NCBI RefSeq assembly: GCF_022437945.1
Contig: NZ_CP092535.1
Coordinates: forward strand, 2,604,001-2,668,000
Origin: Nocardioides sp. TF02-7
GTDB taxonomy: Bacteria; Actinomycetota; Actinomycetes; Propionibacteriales; Nocardioidaceae
Length of the DNA: 64,000 nt
Direction of reading: 5' to 3'
The position numbers and the translations under genes are program-made. The notes beneath the pieces are model-generated. The model was given only the letters and a program-made list of their open reading frames with translations. It ran no database searches and was not told the DNA's origin. Positions 57,434 through 64,000 of this stretch are shown one piece after another. Positions within the stretch are counted from its first letter, which is position 1. The number at the start of each line of letters is the position of its first letter.

Positions 57434-58890
57434 TCAGACCGGCCACTGGACGTGCTGCGGCTCGAGGAACTCGCGGATGCCCCACTCGCCGTGCTCGCGG
57501 CCGATCCCGCTGGCCTTGAACCCGCCGAAGACCCCGTCCGGGCGCAGCGCGCCGCCGCCGTTGACGGTGACCAGCCCGGCCTGCAGCCGCGGGGCGACCT
57601 GGCGGGCGCGGTCGGCGTCGCCGTAGACGTTGGCCGCGAGGCCGTAGACGGTGTCGTTGGCGAGCGCGACCGCCTCGTCGACGTCGTCGTAGGGCAGCAC
57701 GACGCCGACCGGGCCGAAGACCTCCTCCTGCGCGATCCGCGCTCTCGAGGCGACGCCCCCGACCAGGGCGGGGGCGGTCCAGTAGCCGCGTCCGGCGACC
57801 TCCGCCGCCACCGTGCCGCGCGCCAGCACCTCGGCCCCGTCCGCGACCGCGTCGGAGACCATCGCCTCGATGCGGTCGCGGTGGGCGGCGCTGATGACCG
57901 GTCCGACGACGGTGCGCTCGTCCCACGGGTCCCCGACCGGCACGTCGGCGAACACCCGGGCGCTGCGCTCGACGAACTCCTCGAGCTGGGAGCGGTGGAC
58001 GAGCAGCCGGGTCGGCGAGGCGCAGCCCTGGCCGGCGTTGCGCAGGTAGCGCAGGTGCACCGCCTCGGTGACCGCCGCGAGGTCGACCCCGGGCAGGGAG
58101 GAGGTTCGGCGACTTGCCGCCGAGCTCGAGCACGACGCCCTTCACGCCCTCCGCCGCCTGCCGCATCACCTGCTTGCCGACCTCGAGCGAGCCGGTGAAG
58201 CTGATCTTGGCGATCGCGGGAGCGAGGGTCAGCGCCACCGACTCGTCGCGACCGGCGACCACGATGTTGAGGACGCCGGGCGGCACGCCGGCCTCCTCGG
58301 CCGCGTCGGCGACCAGCAGCGTGGTCAGGGGAGCCAGGGGCGAGGGCAGCAGCACCACGGTGCAGCCTGCGGCCAGTGCCGCCCCGACCTTCGAGACCGC
58401 GAGCAGGAACGGGTAGTTGTAGGCGCTCAGCGCCGCCACCGGTCCGACCGGGCGGTGGCCGATGATGCTCTCGCTCCTGGGGGCGGCCGCGTCGACGCCG
58501 AGCGACTCGGTGCGGTCGGCGCCCGCCCGGTCGGCGTACCACCGCAGGTGGCGCAGCGGGGCGTCGACCTGGAGGGCCCGGCTCAGGGCGATCGGGGTCC
58601 CGGCCTCCGCGACGACGGTGGAGGTCAGCAGGTCCCGGCGTGCCTCGAGCGCGTCCGCCAGGCGGTGCAGGACCGCCGAGCGCTCCGCCGGCTCCAGCGC
58701 CGACCAGGGGCCGAACGCCGCCGCGGCGGCGTCGGCCGCCGCGAGCACCTGCGCGTTCGTGGCCATCGGCAGCCGGGCCAGCACCTCCCCGGTCGCCGGG
58801 TCGTCGACGGCCAGCTCCGCGCCCTCGCCGGGGGATCCGTCGGCCGGCGACGAGCAGGTCGGTCGAGTGCGTCGGCGGCAGGGTTCGCAT
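57434..58890 (-). CDS. Aldehyde dehydrogenase family protein
   Basis: 484 residues after two corrections (extra base at 58096-58098 and near 58841-58847). AYNYPF, LELGGKSPN and NAGQGCASPTR carry the catalytic Asn, Glu and Cys. The cofactor motif is VLLPSPL in place of VxKPxE, as in the other two ALDHs. ATG 58890 begins MRTLPPTHSTDLL, a short lead. First gene of the ALDH-SDR-LLM operon, with an inverted repeat just upstream. Confidence 0.85.
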
Positions 58891-58921
58891 CAGGGCTCCG
58901 GTGAGGTCGAGACGGCGAAAG

Positions 58922-58937
58922 CGGACGGAAACGTCCG
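58922..58937. promoter_or_regulatory. Candidate TetR operator
   Basis: CGGACG-gaaa-CGTCCG perfect inverted repeat, 32 bases upstream of the ALDH start and 48 bases after the TetR gene that precedes it on the same strand. Size and form suit a TetR dimer. Confidence 0.45.
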
Positions 58938-58984
58938 GTTAGCGCCCACAACGTAGCCCGGGGCCACCGCGGGGGGCAAGGGCC

Positions 58985-59611
58985 TCAGGCCTGCGGGTCG
59001 GCCTCGGACGAGCCCAGGGCCACCAGGGTGAGCTCCGCCGCGCGCCGCCACTGCCGTGCCGAGACCGCGCGGCGGCCGAACGCCAGGGTGTAGGCGATCG
59101 TGGCGTGGAAGAGGTCGTCGCTGGTGACGTCGACGCGCACGAGCCCGGCCTCCCGGCACTGGTCCACCAGGTCGATGATGGGCCGGCGGACCGCCGACTG
59201 CGCCTCGCGGACCATCGGCGGCGGGTCGTCGAGCCGGTCGATCTCGACGTACAGGCTGTGGCGGCGGTTGTAGTCGAAGAGCGCGCGCACGACCGCGGCG
59301 AACCGCGGGCCAGGCTCTGCCTCGCGCTCGATCACCTCCAGCACCAGCGCGCGGACCTCCGCGTACTGGCGCACCGCGACGGCGGCGACGAGGGCGTCGC
59401 GGTTGGGGAAGCTGCGGTAGGCCGTGGCCTTGCCGACCCCGGCCTTCTCGGCGACCGCCTCCATCGTCGTCAGCGCCCCCGACTCGGCGAACAGCGCTCG
59501 CGCCGCGTCGAGCAACCGCTCGCGGTTGGAGACGCCGTCCGCGCGCCGCGGACCCGGGTACGGCTCGGTCGTGCCGTCGTACAACGCGTCGGAGCTGTGC
59601 CTGCGTGCCAT
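58985..59611 (-). CDS. TetR family transcriptional regulator
   Basis: 208 residues; HTH at about 29-76 (RERLLDAARALFAESG, GVGKATAYRSFPNRDALVAAV). The C-terminal domain has a VREAQSAVRRPIIDLV helix. HTH nearly matches that of the TetR at 2036-2677, so both may bind similar sites. It is followed by the ALDH-SDR-LLM operon, whose upstream repeat it may occupy. No SD-like site is obvious before ATG 59611. Confidence 0.9.
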   Translation of the reverse strand: MARRHSSDALYDGTTEPYPGPRRADGVSNRERLLDAARALFAESGALTTMEAVAEKAGVGKATAYRSFPNRDALVAAVAVRQYAEVRALVLEVIEREAEPGPRFAAVVRALFDYNRRHSLYVEIDRLDDPPPMVREAQSAVRRPIIDLVDQCREAGLVRVDVTSDDLFHATIAYTLAFGRRAVSARQWRRAAELTLVALGSSEADPQA

Positions 59612-59675
59612 GGCGTCAGTATCGCCGTGGCTCGGGGTCGGCGCTCGGTAGTCGGCGGGGCCGGCTCCGGCGCTC

Positions 59676-60188
59676 TCAGTGCAGCGCGTCGCCGATCCGC
59701 GGCTGGCCGTCGGCGTCGAACGTCAGCCGGCTCAGCCCGTCCCGCGGAGGCGGCTCGATGCGCAGGGCGACCGAGGCCTTCTGCTGGCTCCACTTGACGA
59801 CGTCGAGCAGCAGCTCGGCGATCTCGGCGGGGGAGAAGTGCTCGTGGGCGGCGGCGCGCAGCTCGGGTCCGGCGCCGGCCGGCTCGAGGATCACCGCGTC
59901 GGTGAGGCGGAGGGCGACCTTCGCGCGCTCGGGGAGGTCGCTGTCCTCGTAGTGGTCGATCTTCGCGGCGGTCGTCTCGTCGAGGTCGTCGGGCGCGGTG
60001 CGCAGCGACCGGCACAGCCGGCAGTCGTGCACCCGCGCGCACCGGAGCCGGACCAGCTCGGTGATCACGGGGTCCAGCCGGTCGCCGCGCACGGCGGCGG
60101 CAGCGTAGTCGGCGACGGCGTGGTCGATCGGGGTGCCGTACTTGGGCGCGGACGGGTCGGTGGGGAGGGGGATCCGCGGTCCGGTCAT
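59676..60188 (-). CDS. Carboxymuconolactone decarboxylase/AhpD-like protein with CxxC
   Basis: 170 residues. RCARVHDCRLCRSLR contains the CxxC pair of AhpD-like peroxidatic or decarboxylase proteins, and AHEHFSPAEIAELLLDVVKW is the typical second half. The ATG overlaps the stop of the neighbouring gene, a related protein without CxxC. Redox partner or decarboxylase role cannot be told apart. Last gene of an SDR-led operon. Confidence 0.82.
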   Translation of the reverse strand: MTGPRIPLPTDPSAPKYGTPIDHAVADYAAAAVRGDRLDPVITELVRLRCARVHDCRLCRSLRTAPDDLDETTAAKIDHYEDSDLPERAKVALRLTDAVILEPAGAGPELRAAAHEHFSPAEIAELLLDVVKWSQQKASVALRIEPPPRDGLSRLTFDADGQPRIGDALH

Positions 60189-60618
60189 GCCAGCACCTGC
60201 GCCGCCACGTGGTCGACCCGGGCCGCCAGGTCGACCGACCACACCACGTTGCTGAGCTCGTGGACCTCCACCGGGGTGCGGTCGGCGAGCAGGGGTGCGA
60301 CGTCCTCGTCGCCCATGCTCCCGACCGAGAAGACGAACTGGTCGACGAAGCCCAGCAGTGCCCGGGTGGGCTCGTCGAACGCCGGCGACGCGTGCCAGTC
60401 GGCGAGTCCGGCGAGCTGGTCGGCGGGGGAGCACGCTGCCGGCCGGGTCGGGTGGCTCCAGACCGAGCAGGTCCGCGACCCGGCGCTGCACCAGCTCGCG
60501 CGTCGCGGGGTCGGCGGTCGCCGCCGCGACCCGCTCGACCTCCGCGAGGGCGGCGACCGCCTCGGGGGCGTGCCGGGCGAGGGGCCGCGCGTCCCTCGGC
60601 GGCGGACGCGGGGGGCAT
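60185..60618 (-). CDS. AhpD-like companion protein without CxxC
   Basis: 143 residues after correcting two extra bases (G4 60581-60584 and G5 60425-60429). Helical protein: HAPEAVAALAEVERVAAAT, then ALLGFVDQFVFSVGSMGDEDV and VEVHELSNVVWSVDLAARVDHV. The pattern of the helices matches the CMD/AhpD fold but no cysteine pair is present. ATGA overlaps on both sides tie it to the SDR and to the CxxC protein; a heteromer is likely (inference). Confidence 0.68.
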
Positions 60619-61439
60619 CAGGGCTGCCCGCCGTCCACCGGGATGACGGCTCCGGTGGTGTACGACGACAGGTCGCTCGCGAGGTAGAGGGCGGCGCCGA
60701 CGATCTCCTCGGGGTCCCCGCCGCGCTTGGCGGCGAAGCCCTGGGCCCGCTGCGCGAACGCCTCCGCGTCCCACGCCTTGCTCACGTCGGTGAGGAAGGT
60801 GCCGGCCATGATCGCGTTGACGCGGACGCTGGGGCCGAAGGTGTGGGCGAACCCGACGGTGAGCGCGTTGAGGCCCGCCTTGGCCGCGGCGTAGGGGAGG
60901 ATCGTCGGTCGCGGCCGGACGGCGCCCATGCTCGTGATGTTGATGATCGAGCCGCCGTCGCCCTCGGCCATCCGCGTACCGACCAACGCGGTGAGGCGGA
61001 ACGGGCCCTTGAGGTTGACCCCGATCACCTTGTCGAAGAGCTCCTCGCTGACGTCGACCACGCTGTCGTAGAGGGGGGACATGCCGGCGTTGTTGACGAG
61101 GACGTCGACGTGGCCGAACGCGTCGTACGCCTGGTCGGTGAGCTCGTCGAGCGCGTCCCACCGGCCGACGTGGGCGCCGATGCCGACCGCACGGCGACCG
61201 GTGGCGGCCCGGAGCTCGGCGGCGTACTCCTCGCACGCCTCGCCGTTGCGGCTGGCGACGATCACGTCGGCGCCGGCGCGCGCGAGTCCCATCGCCATCG
61301 CGCGGCCGAGACCGCGGCTGCCGCCAGTGACGAGGGCGACCTTCCCCGCGAGGTCGAAGGCCGGTGCTCCCGCGCCTGTGGGGGCCTGGCTCGCGCCCGC
61401 CTGGTCGGCTCCGTCGGGGGTTGACGACGACGTGCTCAT
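60618..61439 (-). CDS. Short-chain dehydrogenase/reductase
   Basis: SDR of 273 residues with a lead of about 28 residues. TGGSRGLGRAMAM, NNAGMSPLYD, catalytic Ser in NITSMGAVRP and YAAAK, YTTGAVIPVDGG at the end. ATG 61439 follows AAGGAGACATCG. Divergent from the dehydrogenase pair at 61548 across a promoter with the GTGATCATAGTTATC box. It heads the operon with two AhpD-like genes. Confidence 0.88.
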   Translation of the reverse strand: MSTSSSTPDGADQAGASQAPTGAGAPAFDLAGKVALVTGGSRGLGRAMAMGLARAGADVIVASRNGEACEEYAAELRAATGRRAVGIGAHVGRWDALDELTDQAYDAFGHVDVLVNNAGMSPLYDSVVDVSEELFDKVIGVNLKGPFRLTALVGTRMAEGDGGSIINITSMGAVRPRPTILPYAAAKAGLNALTVGFAHTFGPSVRVNAIMAGTFLTDVSKAWDAEAFAQRAQGFAAKRGGDPEEIVGAALYLASDLSSYTTGAVIPVDGGQP

Positions 61440-61480
61440 CGATGTCTCCTTCTTGCCAGCGGCCAGAATCTATCTATATG

Positions 61481-61495
61481 GTGATCATAGTTATC
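61481..61495. promoter_or_regulatory. GTGATCATAGTTATC box in divergent SDR/dehydrogenase promoter
   Basis: The word matches 24991-25005 (GTGATCATGGTTATA) and, on the other strand, 45096-45082, with a weaker match at 32229-32242. All four lie in intergenic gaps between divergent operons of the island. Confidence 0.55.
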
Positions 61496-61547
61496 AGCCA
61501 TTCAGGTGCCAAGCAACGGCGCCCCGAGCCCAGGGCAGGAGTCTCTC

Positions 61548-62726
61548 GTGTTGGGATTCGAACTCTCCCCCGAGCAACAGCAGCTGCGGGACCTCGCGCG
61601 CGACGTCGCGCTCGACGTCTACGCGCCGCGCGCCGCCGACTGGGACCTCAACCGGACGCCGCTCCCCCACGAGGAGCTCAAGCGGCTCGCCGATCTCGGG
61701 TTCCTCGGCATCACGATCCCCGAGCAGTACGGCGGCCACGGCGGCACGCTGCTCGACGCGCTGATCGTCCAGGAGGAGATCGCCAAGGAGAACCGCCAGG
61801 CCGCCTTCCACGTGTTCGAGTCGAACGTGGGCCCGTGCCGGGTGCTGGAGTTCTTCGGCACCGAGGAGCAGCGCCAGCGGTACCTCCCGCAGGTTGCCAG
61901 CGGTGACATCGAGATGGCGATCGGCATCTCCGAGCCCGACGCCGGCTCCGCGGCCACCGACATGAAGACCAAGGCCCGGATCGAGGGCGACGAGGTCGTC
62001 ATCAACGGCAGCAAGCGGTGGATCTCCAACGGAGGGGCGTCCAGCCACTACCTGGTCTACTGCCGGCTCTCCGACGCGCCGGGGGCGAAGGGCATCGGCG
62101 CGGTCATCGTGTCGGCCGACGCCGAGGGCGTGTCGTTCGGCGCCAGCGAGAAGCTGATGGGCTTCCGGGGGATCCCGAGCGCCGACATCTACTTCGACGA
62201 CGTCCGGGTCCCGATCTCCGACCTGGTGGTCGAGGCAGGCGGCTTCCGCAAGCTCTTCGGCGTCTTCTCCATCGAGCGGCTGGGCAACGCCACGATGTCG
62301 CTCGCGATCGGTCAGGCGTCGCTCGACCGCACCAAGGCCTACGTCGCGGAGCGGCAGCAGTTCGGCCGTCCGCTGATCGAGTTCCAGAGCGTCCAGATGA
62401 CCCTCGCCACGATGGCGATGCAGGTCGAGGCGTCGCGTCTGCTCATCTACCGTGCCGCGGTCAACGCCGGCGACGGCCTGCCCGACTCCTACGAGACGTC
62501 CATCGCCAAGTGCTTCGCCAACGAGATGGCCAAGCAGGTGTCCGACCTCGGCATGCAGATGCACGGCGGCAACGGCTACACCGAGGAGTACGGTCTGGAG
62601 CGGTTGCACCGCGACTCCCACGGCTGGGCGATCGCGGGCGGCACGCCGGCGATCCAGCGGGTGCGGATCGCGTCGGAGATGTTCGGCCGAAGCTTCAACC
62701 AGCGTCCGGAGGCGATCCAGCGGTGA
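61548..62726 (+). CDS. Acyl-CoA dehydrogenase
   Basis: 392 residues from GTG 61548, six bases after GCAGGAG; an in-frame ATG at 61506 lacks a ribosome site. IPEQYGGHGG, GISEPDAGSAAT, NGSKRWISNGG, HGGNGYTEEYGLERLHRD. The C-terminal segment reads AIAGGTPAIQR, so Gly replaces the usual catalytic Glu. Intact frame. It overlaps a second dehydrogenase, its possible partner. Confidence 0.89.
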   Translation: MLGFELSPEQQQLRDLARDVALDVYAPRAADWDLNRTPLPHEELKRLADLGFLGITIPEQYGGHGGTLLDALIVQEEIAKENRQAAFHVFESNVGPCRVLEFFGTEEQRQRYLPQVASGDIEMAIGISEPDAGSAATDMKTKARIEGDEVVINGSKRWISNGGASSHYLVYCRLSDAPGAKGIGAVIVSADAEGVSFGASEKLMGFRGIPSADIYFDDVRVPISDLVVEAGGFRKLFGVFSIERLGNATMSLAIGQASLDRTKAYVAERQQFGRPLIEFQSVQMTLATMAMQVEASRLLIYRAAVNAGDGLPDSYETSIAKCFANEMAKQVSDLGMQMHGGNGYTEEYGLERLHRDSHGWAIAGGTPAIQRVRIASEMFGRSFNQRPEAIQR

Positions 62727-63890
62727 CCGACTCGCCCGAGGCTCCTCTGTTCGAGCTGCCCGAGCGCTACCTCGACCTCCAGGCCGAGGCGCGGGCGCTG
62801 GCCGAGTCGTGCCGCGACGTCGCAGCGCGCGCGGACGAGGCGGACCGGTTCGACCCCGACGTCCGGAAGCGGCTGACCGAGAGCGGGCTGTGCCGGGTCG
62901 GCGTGCCGGCGGAGTACGGCGGTCGGTTCAAGAACGTCGACTCGCTGGCCGTCACCGTGGTCCGGGAGGCGCTGGCCGGTGTGAGCGCCCACCTCGACTC
63001 GATGTTCGCCATGCAGGGCATCGGCAGCTTCTGCGTGACCCGTGCCGGCAGCGACGCGGTCCGGAAGGAGTGGCTGCCGCGGGTGGCGTCCCTCGACGCG
63101 GTCGCGGCGATCGGGCTCACCGAGCCCGACGTCGGCTCCGACCTCCGCGCGATCACGACGACCGTCGTGCAGGACGGCGACGCGCTGGTGGTCAACGGGC
63201 ACAAGTCGTTCATCACCAACGCCCCCGACGCGTCGTTCTTCAGCATCCTCTGCCGGGAGGGCGACGGCTACTCGTTGGTCTTCGTCCCGGCCGATGCCCC
63301 TGGCGTCTCGGTCACGATGCCGCACCAGATCGTGGCCCCCCACGTGCTCGGGGGACGTGGTGATGGAGAACGTCCGGGTGCCGCTCGACCACCGGATCGG
63401 CGAGGCGGGCGCCGGGTTCACGCTCATGCTGCAGACCCTCGCCACCTTCCGGGTGAGCGTGGCCGGCGCGTCGGTCGGCCTCGCAGAGGCGGCCCTGCGC
63501 GAGGCGCTCGGCCACGCCACCGAGCGCGAGCTCTTCGGCAAGCCGTTGGCTCGCCTGGGAGGGGTGCCGGCGTCGCTGGCCACCTGCTGGATGGAGATCG
63601 AGATGGCGCGGGCGATGACCTACCGGGCCGCCGCCGCTGCTGCGCGTGACCCGCTGGCCGGGATGCACCTCTCCTCCATCGCGAAGGTCGGCGCCACGGA
63701 GGCCTGCGGCCGCGTGGTCGACCGGGCGGTGCAGGTGATGGGCCGGTTCGGGCTGGTGCGCGGCAGCAACATCGAGCGGTTCTACCGCGAGGCGCGCCCG
63801 ATGCGGATCTACGAGGGCTCGACCGAAGTGATCCTCGACTCGCTCGCCAAGAAGCTGGTCAAGGACCACGGGGCGGAGGCGCCGCGGTGA
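62723..63890 (+). CDS. Acyl-CoA dehydrogenase
   Basis: 388 residues after one G is removed from the G5 run at 63350-63354. VPAEYGGRF, GLTEPDVGSDLR, NGHKSFITNAPDAS, and the C-terminal MRIYEGSTEVILDSLA with the catalytic Glu in place, unlike its neighbour. GTG 62723 overlaps the preceding stop. One catalytic and one Glu-lacking subunit side by side suggest a heteromeric enzyme or two consecutive steps. It overlaps the amidohydrolase start. Confidence 0.86.
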
Positions 63891-64000
63891 TCGTCGACTG
63901 CCACCTCCACGTGTGGCCCGACCACATCGCCGACGCGATGCAGGCGCAGCGGCCGTCGGGCATGCCGCTGCGCTTCAACGGAAAGCTCTCCGGCCTGCTC
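63887..64000 (+). CDS. Amidohydrolase family 2 protein, N-terminal fragment
   Basis: Only 38 codons lie in the window. VDCHLHVWP carries the HxH metal motif of amidohydrolase-related TIM barrels (decarboxylases and hydrolases of the ACMSD type). GTG 63887 overlaps the dehydrogenase stop, so it belongs to that operon. Such proteins often decarboxylate or hydrolyse ring-derived acids; the substrate cannot be judged from this piece. Confidence 0.72.
   Translation, partial: MIVDCHLHVWPDHIADAMQAQRPSGMPLRFNGKLSGLL

Noticed and set aside
1..64000. Pseudogenisation of the island, or programmed frameshifting
   Set aside because: The breaks occur at many unrelated genes in simple G/C runs without slippery heptamers or consistent downstream structures, and proteins on both sides are fully conserved.
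1..64000. tRNA or rRNA genes, CRISPR arrays, insertion sequences, phage genes
   Set aside because: I saw no tRNA cloverleaf, repeat-spacer pattern, transposase or integrase motif. Hairpins found are single and intergenic.

Overview
The window is high-G+C DNA with frequent GTG and TTG starts and tightly overlapping genes (ATGA, GTGA). It is rich in LLM-class flavin/F420 oxidoreductases, acyl-CoA dehydrogenases, crotonases and P450s, which points to an actinobacterium, plausibly a Nocardioides-like soil organism (inference). It reads as one large catabolic island of about 65 genes. There are no RNA genes, insertion sequences or CRISPR arrays, and no gene-free stretch longer than 300 bases.

Layout. 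1-2054: end of a P450-ferredoxin-binding protein operon. 2036-3470: two TetR genes on the minus strand. 3587-17872: a long plus-strand run with two acyl-CoA dehydrogenases, four crotonases, a ribose-type (CUT2-like) ABC importer, two LLM oxidoreductases, an acyl-CoA ligase and a thioesterase. 17848-24950 (minus): ligase, MFS transporter, ferredoxin reductase, KstD-like flavoprotein and P450. 25115-31122 (plus, divergent from that P450): ferredoxin, AtuA pair, aldehyde dehydrogenase, ligase and alpha-methylacyl-CoA racemase. 31171-34465: LLM enzyme divergent from a second paralogous P450 and an alpha/beta hydrolase. 34595-39262: complete branched-chain-type (Liv) ABC importer, followed by a GntR regulator. 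40200-44982: acyl-CoA dehydrogenase and BadI/MenB-like crotonase facing a crotonase/HSD10-type dehydrogenase/thiolase operon. 45167-48904: small oxidase/EthD/SDR/NTF2-fold genes. 48962-58890: two facing blocks of LLM, ligase, dehydrogenases, ALDHs, SDRs and a CoA transferase. 58985-64000: TetR, SDR with two AhpD-like genes, paired acyl-CoA dehydrogenases and the start of an amidohydrolase.

How the genes fit (inference). P450 with its ferredoxin and reductase, then ALDH, CoA ligase, alpha-methylacyl-CoA racemase and acyl-CoA dehydrogenase is the order expected for oxidising a terminal methyl of a methyl-branched chain and feeding it to beta-oxidation. AtuA, the KstD-like flavoprotein and the BadI/MenB-like crotonase suggest an isoprenoid, possibly alicyclic, substrate. 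The substrate itself cannot be read from the sequence.

Data quality. I find 36 places where a one-base change is needed to keep a conserved protein in frame, spread over 27 genes. Thirty-two are extra G or C bases, nearly all in short G/C runs. After correction every complete gene has a whole number of codons, so I treat these as sequencing or assembly errors and annotate the genes as intact. Two repeated promoter boxes, one around GTGTCGAAT and one around GTGATCATRGTTAT, suggest at least two regulons inside the island.
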